A stretch of DNA of 64,000 bases from Mycobacterium sp. ITM-2016-00316 (GCF_002968335.2 NZ_CP134398.1:2170001-2234000), one strand, 5' to 3'. Counted from the stretch's first letter, positions 9,221-18,680 are shown. A program made the numbers and translations. The notes: generated by a model not told the origin, from the letters alone.

Positions 9221-10288
9221 ATGGAGGCGCTGCATCTTCGCGGCCGGGCGCTGCCCGACGGTGAGGAGGTGCAGTGGTGGATCGAGCAGGGCACGCTGTC
9301 TGCCGAGCCGATCGCCAACGCCGACACCGTCTTTGACGGCGGATGGATCATCCCCGGGCTGGTCGATGCGCACTGCCACGTGGGGCTCGGGCCCGACGGG
9401 GCGACCAGTTTCGACGAAGCGATCGGCCAGGCCGAAGCCGAACGCGACGCCGGCGCCCTGCTACTGCGAGACGCCGGCTCCCCGGTCGACACCCGCAGCC
9501 TGGATGACCGCGACGACCTGCCGCGCATCATCCGCGCCGGCAGGCACCTGGCCCGGCCCAAACGCTATATGCCCGGCCTGCCGATCGACATCGAGGACGA
9601 AACACAGCTGCCGGCCTATGTCGCCGAGCAGGCGCGCTGGGGCGACGGCTGGGTGAAGCTCGTCGGCGACTGGATCGACAGGGGAGTGGGCGACCTGGCC
9701 CCGCTGTGGTCCGATGAGGTGCTGGTCGAGGCCATCGCGGCCGCGCACGCGAACGGAGCGCGCGTCACCGCGCACGTGTTCGGCGAGGACGCGCTGCCCG
9801 GGCTGATCAACGCCGGCATCGACTGCATCGAGCACGGCACCGGGATCACCGACGACACCATCGAGCTGATGCTGGCGCACGGCACCGCGCTGGTGCCCAC
9901 GCTGATCAACATCGACAACTTCCCGGGCATCGCCGACGCTGCCGGCAAGTACCCGACCTACGCCAGGCACATGCGCGACCTGTACGCGTCCTGCAGACAG
10001 CGCGTCGGCGCCGCCCATGAGGCGGGGGTGCCGATCTACGCGGGCACCGACGCGGGCGGGATGGTCGCCCACGGTCGCATCGGTGATGAGATCGAGGCAC
10101 TCAAGGGCGTCGGGATGAGCCCGACCGAGGCGCTGGGCGCGGCAAGCTGGGATGCCCGGGCCTGGCTGGGGCGCCCGGCGCTGGAACACGGTGCGTCGGC
10201 GGATCTGCTGTGCTTCGCCGCGGACCCGCGCGAGGTCGGGGTGGGCGACCCGGACCTGGTGATTCTGCGCGGCCGGGTCTGGAAGTAG
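9221..10288 (+). CDS. Amidohydrolase family protein (Rv2915c-like)
   Basis: A 355-residue metal-dependent hydrolase of the amidohydrolase superfamily. The metal-binding DAHCHVG motif, the second-shell region RVTAHVFGEDAL, ECHGT-like IEHGTGI and a late YAGTDAGGM aspartate motif are in the expected order in a TIM-barrel. It sits 2 bp after ffh, probably co-transcribed, and its syntenic partner in M. tuberculosis is Rv2915c. The substrate is unknown; imidazolonepropionase- and prolidase-like members share this layout. The stop is 1 bp from the stop of the convergent diflavin reductase. Confidence 0.88.
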   Translation: MEALHLRGRALPDGEEVQWWIEQGTLSAEPIANADTVFDGGWIIPGLVDAHCHVGLGPDGATSFDEAIGQAEAERDAGALLLRDAGSPVDTRSLDDRDDLPRIIRAGRHLARPKRYMPGLPIDIEDETQLPAYVAEQARWGDGWVKLVGDWIDRGVGDLAPLWSDEVLVEAIAAAHANGARVTAHVFGEDALPGLINAGIDCIEHGTGITDDTIELMLAHGTALVPTLINIDNFPGIADAAGKYPTYARHMRDLYASCRQRVGAAHEAGVPIYAGTDAGGMVAHGRIGDEIEALKGVGMSPTEALGAASWDARAWLGRPALEHGASADLLCFAADPREVGVGDPDLVILRGRVWK

Positions 10289-10289
10289 C

Positions 10290-11903
10290 TCAGTAAACGT
10301 CGCGCACGTAGCGGTGGCTCTTGATCATGTCGTTGACGTAGGCGTGTGCGGCCGCGGCATCCACGCCGCCGACCCGGGCGATGACGTCGTGCAACGCGGC
10401 GTCCACATCCTTGGCCATCCGGTCGGCGTCCCCGCACACGTAGACGTGCGCGCCGTCGCGCAGCCAGCTGTAAAACTCTTCGGAGTTCTCCTGAATGCGT
10501 TGCTGCACATACACCTTGGCGTCCTGATCGCGCGAGAAAGCCAGGTCCAGTCGGGTCAGCACCCCGGAAGAGACGAACTCCTCCAGTTCCTCGCCGTACA
10601 GGTAGTCGGTCGCGCGGCGGCGGTCTCCGAAGAACAGCCACGACCGTCCTGTCGCTGCACTGGCCTTGCGCTCCTGCAGGAACGCGCGGAACGGCGCGAT
10701 ACCGGTGCCGGGGCCGATCATGATGATCGGTACATCGCCGGCGGGCAGTCGGAAGTGGTTGTTGGGCCGCAGATGCACCAGCAGTTTCTCGCAGCGGTCG
10801 GCTAGGTAGGTCGACGCGACACCGCCGTGCCGGCGCCCCTGCACGTCGTAGCGCACGCTGGCCACGGTCAGATGCACGTTGTCGGGGTGCACCAGTGGGC
10901 TGGAGGCGATCGAGTAGTCGCGGAACTGTAGCGGGCGCAGCGTGTCGATGACCTCGTCGACGTTGAGGTCGGCCAAGCCGATGATGTCCAGTACGTCCTT
11001 GCCGTAGAGCCAGGAGCCCTCGGTGCCGCCATGGGTGTCCCCGGACCGCAGGATCTCGGCGACCTCCTCATCGGCGGTACGCGACGCAGCCAGACTCAGC
11101 AGCGCGCGTGACGGCGTGCGGATCTCGAAGTGTTCGGTGAGCAGCGCGCCCAGCGGCTGGTCATGGCCACTGACCGCGTAGCCGGCGCCGACCCCGAGTC
11201 CGGACAGCAGCGCGTCGACCAGTGCCGGATCGTTGGTGGCGTGCACCGCGATGGAATCGCCTGCGTGATAAGTGATCCCGGTACCGGTGAGGTCCACTTC
11301 GAAATGCCGGACCTCTTTGTCGGAGTCGGTCGAATTGAGCCACCGGTTGACGGCCAGCCGCGCGACGACAGGAACGTTGCGTTCGCGGGGTTCGGCGCGT
11401 TCGGGGGCCGGGGCCGCCGAGTCCTCCGAGGCTTCTCCCTCACCCTGCTCGGCGGTCAGCTGCTTGACCAGTTCGGCGGTCCACGCCTTGGCCGGGTCCT
11501 CATAGAAGCCGTCGACGTCCACCCGGTCGGTCATCCGCTTGGCGCCCAGTTCCTCCAGGCGCTGATCGAGTAGCCGGCCGGCATTGCAGAACAACTCATA
11601 CGAGCTGTCGCCGAGGGCCAGGACCGCGAAGCTGAGGTGCTCGAGGCGTTCGGTGTCGGCGCTGATCGCCTCCCAGAACAGGGTCGCCGAATCGGGGAAC
11701 TCGCCCTCGCCGAAGGTGGATACCACCGTGATGAAGTGGGTGGCGTTCTGCAGTTCGGAGACCTCGACCTGGTTCAGTTCCACCGCTTCGACCTCGATGC
11801 CGATGGCCGCGACGGCCTCGGCGAACGTCATCGCGGCATCTTCGGAGTTCCCCATATCGGTGCCGAAGGCGACGATGAGTGAGAGATCAGCCTGGCCGGA
11901 CAC
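10290..11903 (-). CDS. Diflavin reductase, sulfite reductase flavoprotein (CysJ)-like
   Basis: A 537-residue soluble electron-transfer protein. The N-terminal flavodoxin domain (about 8-155) has STFGEGEFPDS and LALGDSSYELF. A FAD-binding domain with RDYSIASSP and GGVASTYLADR follows, then an NADPH domain with MIGPGTGIAPFRAFLQER and YVCGDADRMAKDV, ending in the family-typical aromatic tail DVY. This is the cytochrome P450 reductase/CysJ architecture. No CysI hemoprotein gene is next to it, so the electron acceptor is uncertain. A weak DtxR/IdeR-like box upstream hints at iron control. Confidence 0.85.
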   Translation of the reverse strand: MSGQADLSLIVAFGTDMGNSEDAAMTFAEAVAAIGIEVEAVELNQVEVSELQNATHFITVVSTFGEGEFPDSATLFWEAISADTERLEHLSFAVLALGDSSYELFCNAGRLLDQRLEELGAKRMTDRVDVDGFYEDPAKAWTAELVKQLTAEQGEGEASEDSAAPAPERAEPRERNVPVVARLAVNRWLNSTDSDKEVRHFEVDLTGTGITYHAGDSIAVHATNDPALVDALLSGLGVGAGYAVSGHDQPLGALLTEHFEIRTPSRALLSLAASRTADEEVAEILRSGDTHGGTEGSWLYGKDVLDIIGLADLNVDEVIDTLRPLQFRDYSIASSPLVHPDNVHLTVASVRYDVQGRRHGGVASTYLADRCEKLLVHLRPNNHFRLPAGDVPIIMIGPGTGIAPFRAFLQERKASAATGRSWLFFGDRRRATDYLYGEELEEFVSSGVLTRLDLAFSRDQDAKVYVQQRIQENSEEFYSWLRDGAHVYVCGDADRMAKDVDAALHDVIARVGGVDAAAAHAYVNDMIKSHRYVRDVY

Positions 11904-11947
11904 GTTGCCCCCTTGGTCACGCGCAGGACGGGTGTCCGGCGCTCAAA

Positions 11948-11966
11948 TTAGGGTGACCTTACTTGG
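11948..11966 (-). promoter_or_regulatory. IdeR/DtxR-like box upstream of the diflavin reductase
   Basis: TTAGGGTGACCTTACTTGG matches 12 of 19 positions of the DtxR/IdeR consensus and shares the core TAGGGTGrCCT with the site upstream of the ferric ABC transporter at 47370. It lies 45 bp upstream of the reductase start, in the intergenic region. The match is only partial. Confidence 0.35.
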
Positions 11967-11993
11967 TTGGGGGCGGTTGTGGGGAGCTCCCCC

Positions 11994-12809
11994 TCAGGGT
12001 TGGCTGAATCCCCAGTCCAAAAGGCTGATCGCCTGGTCGTACAGGTCACCGGTTCCGTACATCTGTACCACAACGAGGCGCCGGTTCCCGCGTTGCGCGG
12101 CCCCGACGTACGTTTTGCGGGCCCGGTTGGTGAAACCCGTCTTCCCGCCCAGATCGCCGGGATATCGCGTCAGCAGTTCGTTCTGGTTGGACAGTGTCTT
12201 GCCGGGAAAAGGCGCGGACTGCGCCCGCATGATCTGCGCGATCAGCGGATACCGCAGCGCGGCGCGGAAGATGACGGCCAGGTCGTGCGGGGTGGTGATC
12301 GACTCCCAGCCGGGGCCGTCCAGCCCGGACGGCGACGATGCCTTGGTGCCGCGTGCGCCGACGCCGGCGGCCTTGCGGTTCATCGCGGCGACCGCCGCCC
12401 GCTGGCCGCCCAACATATCGGCCAGCATGTTCGCGGAGTCGTTGCCCGACACCATGAGTAGCGCGCTGAGCAACTGCGTCACCGTGTAGGGCTGCCCCGG
12501 CTTCAGTCCGACACAAGAACATTCGACCTTCGTATGTGAGGCATTGGCGCGGGCGAAGTTGTCGGGCCGAAGATTGTCGAGCACCACCATCGCCAGCAAC
12601 ACCTTGATGGTGCTGGCCGGGGCGTAGGACCCGCCTGGATCCTTGGCGGCCAGAACCGCGCCGGTGTCCAGGTCGGCCAGCAGGTACGCCTTGGCTGGCC
12701 CGTTGGTGAACGATTGCGCGCCAATGGGTTCCACGGTGGGTGCGGCCTGTGCGGGCGCCGCGATGACCGTGCTGAGGGCGAGCGCGGTCGCCGCGAGCAG
12801 ATGTCGCAC
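11994..12809 (-). CDS. D-alanyl-D-alanine carboxypeptidase, DacB-type (copy 1)
   Basis: A 271-residue secreted penicillin-binding protein trimming peptidoglycan stem peptides. A signal peptide ends at APAQA (about residue 22). Catalytic motifs are STIK (SxxK), SGN (SxN) and KTG in LGGKTGFTNRA. The length suits the short actinobacterial S11 family without the C-terminal beta domain. It is downstream of and on the same strand as a close paralogue, with 105 bp between; together they probably derive from a tandem duplication. The M. tuberculosis orthologue position is dacB2 (Rv2911). Confidence 0.9.
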   Translation of the reverse strand: MRHLLAATALALSTVIAAPAQAAPTVEPIGAQSFTNGPAKAYLLADLDTGAVLAAKDPGGSYAPASTIKVLLAMVVLDNLRPDNFARANASHTKVECSCVGLKPGQPYTVTQLLSALLMVSGNDSANMLADMLGGQRAAVAAMNRKAAGVGARGTKASSPSGLDGPGWESITTPHDLAVIFRAALRYPLIAQIMRAQSAPFPGKTLSNQNELLTRYPGDLGGKTGFTNRARKTYVGAAQRGNRRLVVVQMYGTGDLYDQAISLLDWGFSQP

Positions 12810-12821
12810 TGTGTTTCTTCC

Positions 12822-12849
12822 CGTCGCTCCGCTGGCGCTACGCTCGCCC
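12822..12849. repeat. GTCGCTCCGC-type short repeat in the dacB intergenic gap
   Basis: CCGTCGCTCCGCTGGCGCTACGCTCG occupies part of the 105-bp gap between the two carboxypeptidase genes. Its GTCGCTCCGC core resembles the GCGAAGCGAC short repeats found elsewhere in this window (20005, 21253, 42802). It may also form a hairpin. Function unknown. Confidence 0.35.
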
Positions 12850-12914
12850 AGGATCCCGACCCTATGGCGGGCAGGACTCGTTACGTGCGCGGAACGGTCT
12901 CCGTCCGGTCTCGA

Positions 12915-13790
12915 CTAGAGCGCCCCGACGCCTGCCGACCGGTCCTGGGCGAACCCCCAGTCCAGCAACGCCGACGCCTGATCCCAGTACGTCGGGCCAC
13001 CCTCACGGACCAATCCGAACATCAGCGCGACCACCAGGCGCCGACCGTCGCGCTGGGCGGCGCCGACAAAGGTCTTGCGGGCCAGGTCGGTGAATCCGGT
13101 CTTGCCGCCCAGCATGCCGGGGTAGCGACCCAACAGTTCGTCCTGATTGACCAGCACCCGATCGCCGGCCTTGCCGGGGAACACTGCCGTCGGCTGTGCG
13201 GTGATCTGGGCGAACACCGGATTGGCCATCGCCGCCCGGAACATGACCGCCAGGTCGTGCGGCGAGGACCACATATCGATGCCGGGACCGTCGATACCGG
13301 ACGGGCTGCCGGCCACCGTGGCATGCGCACCCACCAGTGCGGCCTTCGCGTTCATCTGCGCCACCGCCGCCTGCTGACCGCCGAGCATGGTCGCCAACGT
13401 GTTTGCCGCGTCGTTGCCCGACACCAGCAACAGGCCCTCCAACAACTGGCGCACCGAGTAGGTGTGCCCGGCGGTCACCCCGGCGCAATTGCACTCCACC
13501 CGGGTGTCGGCCTCGTTGGCGATCACCGTCGCATCCAGGGGTAGCTCGTCGAGCACCACCATGGCCAACAGCACCTTGATGGTGCTGGCCGGGGCGTACC
13601 GCCCGTACCCGTCCTTCGAGGCCAGCACCGCGCCGCTGTCCATGTCCGCGATCACCCACGCCTGCGCAGGTCCCTCCGGTATCGGCACCGAGCCCAGGGG
13701 TTGATCGACGCCCAGCTCGGCGCCGGCCGTGCCGGTCCCGACGGAGCAGAGCAACACGACGGAGATGAGACCGGCTACGAGCCTTCGCAT
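12915..13790 (-). CDS. dacB2: D-alanyl-D-alanine carboxypeptidase, DacB-type (copy 2)
   Basis: A 291-residue paralogue of the previous gene with the same catalytic set: ASTIK, SGNDAAN and LGGKTGFT. I chose the ATG at 13790 because it gives a clean signal peptide (MRRLVAGLISVVLLCS then GTGTAGA); the frame is open to 13886 but that extension has no signal-like start. Two cysteines in VECNC are shared with copy 1 (VECSC) and may form a disulfide. The gene is divergent from the NAGGN operon with 113 bp between. It is probably the true Rv2911 orthologue, but the two copies cannot be ranked without alignment. Confidence 0.9.
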   Translation of the reverse strand: MRRLVAGLISVVLLCSVGTGTAGAELGVDQPLGSVPIPEGPAQAWVIADMDSGAVLASKDGYGRYAPASTIKVLLAMVVLDELPLDATVIANEADTRVECNCAGVTAGHTYSVRQLLEGLLLVSGNDAANTLATMLGGQQAAVAQMNAKAALVGAHATVAGSPSGIDGPGIDMWSSPHDLAVMFRAAMANPVFAQITAQPTAVFPGKAGDRVLVNQDELLGRYPGMLGGKTGFTDLARKTFVGAAQRDGRRLVVALMFGLVREGGPTYWDQASALLDWGFAQDRSAGVGAL

Positions 13791-13903
13791 GGGGTGTGAG
13801 CCTAACGACCTTTCTGCACCAGAGGTTTGGCGAGAGCACGCAGAGGTAACGTAAGACCAGCGCGAACCAGAGTGGCCGAACACCATCGAGGGGGACGAAA
13901 AGA

Positions 13904-15706
13904 ATGTGCGGCATCGCCGGCGAGGTTGCTCGCGGCCGGTCGGCAGACCTAGGGGCCATCGCCAAAATGGCCGAATCGATGGTGCCGCGAGGTCCGGACA
14001 GCGGAGGCTTCTGGGCCCAGGACGGGATCGCCTTCGGCCATCGCCGGTTGGCGATCATCGACCTCTCCAGCCACGGGCAGCAGCCGATGCACGATCCCGA
14101 TCTCGGGCTCACCGTGGCCTTCAACGGCTGCATCTACAACTACCCGCAGCTCCGCCAGGAGCTGATCGCCAAGGGCTACCGGTTCTTCTCGCACAGCGAC
14201 ACCGAAGTCGTGCTCAAGGGGTACCGCGAGTGGGGCGAACGGGTGGTCGAGCACCTGTTCGGGATGTTCGCCTTCGCGGTCACCGAGGTCGACTCCGGCC
14301 GGGTACTGCTGGCCCGCGACCGGCTCGGCATCAAGCCGCTGTACTGGACCGAGGTCTCCGATGCCCTGCGCTTCGCGTCCTCGCTTCCGGCGCTGGTGGC
14401 CGCGGGCGGAGTGGACGCCGAGATCGATCCCGTTGCCCTGCACCACTATCTGAGCTTCCACTCGGTGGTGCCCGCGCCGCATACCATCCTTCGCGGCGTG
14501 CACAAACTGCCCCCGGGCACCCTGATGCGCATCGAGCCGGACGGCACCCGCACCCAGCACACCTACTGGGAGCCCATCTTCGAGCGCTCCGCGGAGCGGG
14601 CCGACTGGTCGGAGAACGAATGGGAAGAGGCGATCCTCGCCTCCCTTCGCACCGCGGTCGAACGGCGACTCGTCGCCGACGTGCCGGTGGGCTGCCTGCT
14701 CTCCGGCGGCTTGGACTCCAGTCTGATCGTCGGGCTGCTCGCCGAGGCCGGCCAGCACGGACTGGCGACCTTCTCCATCGGCTTCGAGGCCGCCGGCGGG
14801 GAAGAGGGGGACGAGTTCAAGTACTCCGATGTCATCGCCCGCCACTACGGCACCGACCACCATCAGATCCGGATCGACACCGCGCGCATGCTGCCGGCGC
14901 TGTCCGGGGCGATCGGCGCCATGAGCGAGCCGATGGTGAGCCACGACTGCGTGGCGTTCTATCTGCTCTCCCAGGAGGTCAGTAAGCACGTCAAGGTGGT
15001 GCAGTCCGGGCAGGGCGCCGACGAGATCTTCGCCGGTTATCACTGGTATCCGCCGATGGCGCACGCCGCCGATGCCGATCCGCGCGCCGCGCTGGCCAGC
15101 TATCGGCAGGCCTTCTTCGACCGCGACCACACCGCGCTGAACACCATGGTGGCGCCGGCCTGGCGCCTCGACGCCGATATCGCGGGCGATTACGTGCTCG
15201 AGCACTTCGCCCACCCCGGTGCGGCCACCGCGACCGACCGTGCGCTGCGCCTGGACACCACGGTGATGCTGGTCGACGACCCGGTCAAGCGCGTGGACAA
15301 CATGACCATGGCCTGGGGTCTGGAGGGCCGGGTGCCGTTCCTGGACCACGAGCTCGTCGAACTCGCGGCCACCTGCCCGCCCTCCCTCAAGACCGCCCAC
15401 GACGGCAAGGGTGTGCTGAAAGAGGCCGCCCGCAAGGTCATTCCGCATGAGGTGATCGACCGCCCCAAGGGCTACTTCCCGGTGCCGGCGCTCAAGCACC
15501 TCGCCGGGCCCTACCTGGACCTGGTGCGCGACGCGCTGCACAGCGACGGGGCACGTGCGCGCGGACTGTTCAACCCGACCGAGGTCGACCGCCTGCTCGC
15601 CGAACCGAATGGTCACCTGACCCCACTGCGGGGTAACCCGCTGTGGCAACTCGGGCTGCTGGAACTGTGGCTGGCGCATCACGTGGACGGGGTCGCGACG
15701 AGATGA
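13904..15706 (+). CDS. N-acetylglutaminylglutamine amidotransferase (AsnB/AsnO family)
   Basis: A 600-residue asparagine-synthetase-like enzyme. MCGIAGE supplies the N-terminal nucleophile Cys2 of a class II glutaminase domain, followed by the synthetase PPi motif LSGGLDSSLI. It lies directly upstream of, and overlaps, a GNAT/ATP-grasp gene and an M42 peptidase. This trio is the known NAGGN osmolyte cluster (asnO-ngg in Sinorhizobium and Pseudomonas), so the enzyme most likely amidates N-acetylglutaminylglutamine rather than aspartate. The stop overlaps the next ATG by 4 bp. Confidence 0.9.
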   Translation: MCGIAGEVARGRSADLGAIAKMAESMVPRGPDSGGFWAQDGIAFGHRRLAIIDLSSHGQQPMHDPDLGLTVAFNGCIYNYPQLRQELIAKGYRFFSHSDTEVVLKGYREWGERVVEHLFGMFAFAVTEVDSGRVLLARDRLGIKPLYWTEVSDALRFASSLPALVAAGGVDAEIDPVALHHYLSFHSVVPAPHTILRGVHKLPPGTLMRIEPDGTRTQHTYWEPIFERSAERADWSENEWEEAILASLRTAVERRLVADVPVGCLLSGGLDSSLIVGLLAEAGQHGLATFSIGFEAAGGEEGDEFKYSDVIARHYGTDHHQIRIDTARMLPALSGAIGAMSEPMVSHDCVAFYLLSQEVSKHVKVVQSGQGADEIFAGYHWYPPMAHAADADPRAALASYRQAFFDRDHTALNTMVAPAWRLDADIAGDYVLEHFAHPGAATATDRALRLDTTVMLVDDPVKRVDNMTMAWGLEGRVPFLDHELVELAATCPPSLKTAHDGKGVLKEAARKVIPHEVIDRPKGYFPVPALKHLAGPYLDLVRDALHSDGARARGLFNPTEVDRLLAEPNGHLTPLRGNPLWQLGLLELWLAHHVDGVATR

Positions 15707-17421
15707 CCCCGGAAGAGAGCAGCGGATCCAAGGAGGTCATCCAGGACCTCGGCTGGGGTCGGCTGGTCTTCGGGCAGACATTCGACGATCCGGGTCAGCT
15801 GGGCACCGCGCTGCGTGCCGAGGCCAGTGGGCGTCGGGACATCGGGATGTACCTGGAGGCGCCACATGTCTTCGTGGCGCTCAACCCGCAGGACTTCTTC
15901 ATCGATCCCAGCTTCACCTATCGCCTGGATCTCACCGAGCCGCTGGCCTACCGCCCGCCGGAGTTGCCCGGCGTCTCGGTGCGGCCGGTGCAGACTATGG
16001 CCGACTGCGCCGCCATCAATGAGATCTACGTGCAGTGCCGGATGGTGCCCGCCGATATCGACCTGATGTGGCACAACAGCCAGTCCGAGCCGCACATGAT
16101 CTACCTGGTGGCCGTGGAGGACGACACCGGCATCGTGGTCGGCACGGTCACCGGGATCGATCACCACCAGTTGTTCGACGACCCGGAGAACGGCTCCTCG
16201 CTGTGGTGCCTGGCGGTCAGCCCGACCCTGTGCCGGCCCGGAGCGGGTGGTCTGCTGGTGCGCTCGCTGGTCGAGGAGTTCATCCGGCGCGGCCGCGCCC
16301 AGATGGATCTTTCTGTGCTGCACGACAATGCCGCGGCCATCGCGCTGTATGAGCGGATGGGTTTCGAGCGCGTCCCCGAACTCGGCGTCAAGCGCAAGAA
16401 CGCGATCAACGAGCGTCTGTTCGCGCCGGCGCAGGCCGAGGAGGAACTCGCCCAGCTGAACCCGTACGCGCGGATCATTGCCGACGAGGCCGTGCTGCGC
16501 GGCATCGCGGTACAGATACTCGACGCCCAGGCCGGATACATGCAACTCACCCACGGCGGCACCACGGTCATCACCCGGGAGTCGCTGTCCGAGCTCACCA
16601 ACGCTGTCGCCATGAGCCGCTGCGATGACAAACGAATCGCCCGCAAGGTGGTCGCCGAAGCGGGGGTGCGGGTGCCCAGAGGTATCACCGCGACCTTTGG
16701 CGAGGAGGACCAGCGCTTTCTCGCCACGGTGGGTTCGGTCGTGGTCAAGCCCGCCCGCGGCGAGCAGGGTGCCGGTATCACCGTGGGCGTCACCCGGCAC
16801 GACGAGCTGGACCGTGCGTTGCAGCTGGCCAACAAACATTGCCCTGAGGTGCTGATCGAAGAGCGTTGTGAGGGTGAGGATCTGCGGATCGTGGTGATCA
16901 ACGGCAAGGTGATCGCTGCCGCGCTGCGCCGCCCGGCGGAGATCATCGGTACCGGCAAGCACACCATCGCCCAGCTCATCGAGGCGCAGAGCCGTCGCCG
17001 CTCCGGAGCCACTCAGGGCGAGTCGAAGATCCCGATGGACTCCGTCACCGAGGACACCGTGCGCGATGCCGGTTGGGACATGGACGAGGTGCTGCCGGCC
17101 AACGAGCACCTGGTGGTGCGCCGCACCGCGAATCTGCACACCGGCGGCACCATCGTCGATGTGACCGACGACCTGAACCCGACACTGGCGAAGGTCGCGG
17201 TGGATGCGGCGGACGCCATCGGCATCCCGGTCACCGGTATCGACCTCATCGTGCCCTCGGTGAAGGGCGAAGAGTATGTTTTCATCGAAGCCAACGAGCG
17301 CCCCGGCCTTGCCAATCACGAACCCCGGCCCACCGCACAGGCTTTCGTTGACCTTCTCTTCCCCCGTACCGCTGCCACGCCATGGGCGTGGCACCCCGAC
17401 CCAGTGGAGCCGCCTCAGTGA
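15703..17421 (+). CDS. ngg: N-acetylglutaminylglutamine synthetase (GNAT-ATP-grasp fusion)
   Basis: A 572-residue two-domain enzyme thought to acetylate glutamine and ligate a second glutamine. The N-terminal half (about 85-215) is a GNAT acetyltransferase ending in NAAAIALYERMGFERV. The C-terminal half (about 290-560) is an ATP-grasp ligase with VVVKPARGEQGAG and EDLRIVVINGKV. The start at 15703 makes an ATGA overlap with the preceding amidotransferase; the frame continues 60 bp upstream but that would overlap more. The fusion and its neighbours are diagnostic of NAGGN biosynthesis. Confidence 0.9.
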   Translation: MTPEESSGSKEVIQDLGWGRLVFGQTFDDPGQLGTALRAEASGRRDIGMYLEAPHVFVALNPQDFFIDPSFTYRLDLTEPLAYRPPELPGVSVRPVQTMADCAAINEIYVQCRMVPADIDLMWHNSQSEPHMIYLVAVEDDTGIVVGTVTGIDHHQLFDDPENGSSLWCLAVSPTLCRPGAGGLLVRSLVEEFIRRGRAQMDLSVLHDNAAAIALYERMGFERVPELGVKRKNAINERLFAPAQAEEELAQLNPYARIIADEAVLRGIAVQILDAQAGYMQLTHGGTTVITRESLSELTNAVAMSRCDDKRIARKVVAEAGVRVPRGITATFGEEDQRFLATVGSVVVKPARGEQGAGITVGVTRHDELDRALQLANKHCPEVLIEERCEGEDLRIVVINGKVIAAALRRPAEIIGTGKHTIAQLIEAQSRRRSGATQGESKIPMDSVTEDTVRDAGWDMDEVLPANEHLVVRRTANLHTGGTIVDVTDDLNPTLAKVAVDAADAIGIPVTGIDLIVPSVKGEEYVFIEANERPGLANHEPRPTAQAFVDLLFPRTAATPWAWHPDPVEPPQ

Positions 17422-18680
17422 GTGCCGGAACAACCGCACAGACGCCCGCGCCGAGGATGCCGGATGCCGATCGCGACTGGATGGTCGACACCCTGTTGGC
17501 GTTGCTCCAGACGCCCAGCCCGTCCGGGCGCACCGACGCCGTCATGCAGCTGATCGGTGAGATGTTCACCGATCTCGGGGTGCCGTTCACCCTGACCCGC
17601 CGCGGTGCGCTCAACGCAGAACTGCCCGGCGATTCCGACACCGTCGAGCGGGCTGTCGTCGTACACGCCGACACCATCGGCTGCATGGTGCGTCGCCTCA
17701 AGGACAACGGCCGGCTCGAATTGATCCCGGTGGGCACGTTCTCCGCACGGTTCGCCACGGGGGCGCGGGTGCGGATCTTCACCGATGATCCCGACGAGTT
17801 CTTCACCGGCACCGTGATGCCGCTCAAGGCCTCCGGGCACGCCTTCGGCGACGAGATCGACACCCAGCCGACGCAGTGGGAGGACGTCGAGGTCCGCATC
17901 GACCGCAAGGTGTCCACAGCTGCGGACCTGGAGCGTCTCGGATTCCAGGTCGGCGACTTCGTCGCGCTGATCACCAGTCCCGAACTCACCGAGGACGGTT
18001 TCATCGTCTCGCGGCACCTGGACGGCAAGGCCGGTGTCGCGGTGGCCCTGGCCCTGGCCCGCGATGTGATGACGCAACGCATCAGGCTGCCGCATCGCAC
18101 CACCATCATGGTGACCATCACCGAGGAGGTCGGCCACGGCGCCAGCCACGGCCTGCCACCGGACGTCGCCGAGCTGGTGTCCGTCGACAACGCGGTGTGC
18201 GCGCCGGGTCAGCACTCCATCGAAGACGGCGCGACCATCCCGATGGCAGATCTGCACGGGCCGTTCGACTATCACCTGACCCGCAAGCTGTGCCGGCTGG
18301 CCGACGAACGCGGTATCCCGTACGCACGCGACGTGTTCCGCTACTACCGTTCGGATGCGGCGGCGGCCATCGAAGCGGGCGCGGCCACCCGGGCGGCGCT
18401 GGTCGGGTTCGGCCTGGACGGCAGTCACGGTTGGGAACGTACCCACATCGAGTCGCTGGAGGCGGTCTACAACCTGCTGCACGCGTGGTTGCGGACACCG
18501 CTGACCTTCGCCAAATGGGATGCGCACGCCGAGGGCGAGCTGCGCGACTTCCCGTCGTCGAAGCAGCCGGCGCCCACCGAGCAGTGGGTGCCGCTGTCCC
18601 GCGGCGAGCACGCCGAGCCCGGCGAATGGTCCGGGGAGCACTGGCCTCCTGCCGAGGGTCCGGTCGGTCCGCCGACGTAG
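17418..18680 (+). CDS. NAGGN-system M42-family aminopeptidase
   Basis: A 420-residue metallopeptidase of the M42/M20 clan that accompanies NAGGN clusters; it probably degrades or recycles the dipeptide osmolyte or a precursor. Zinc and catalytic motifs are HADTIGC, DGKAGVAVAL and ITEEVGHGASHG, with a late HGWERTHIES. GTG at 17418 overlaps the ngg stop (GTGA), which decides the start; an ATG 36 bp upstream in frame lies inside ngg. All three genes are translationally coupled. Confidence 0.86.
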   Translation: MSAGTTAQTPAPRMPDADRDWMVDTLLALLQTPSPSGRTDAVMQLIGEMFTDLGVPFTLTRRGALNAELPGDSDTVERAVVVHADTIGCMVRRLKDNGRLELIPVGTFSARFATGARVRIFTDDPDEFFTGTVMPLKASGHAFGDEIDTQPTQWEDVEVRIDRKVSTAADLERLGFQVGDFVALITSPELTEDGFIVSRHLDGKAGVAVALALARDVMTQRIRLPHRTTIMVTITEEVGHGASHGLPPDVAELVSVDNAVCAPGQHSIEDGATIPMADLHGPFDYHLTRKLCRLADERGIPYARDVFRYYRSDAAAAIEAGAATRAALVGFGLDGSHGWERTHIESLEAVYNLLHAWLRTPLTFAKWDAHAEGELRDFPSSKQPAPTEQWVPLSRGEHAEPGEWSGEHWPPAEGPVGPPT

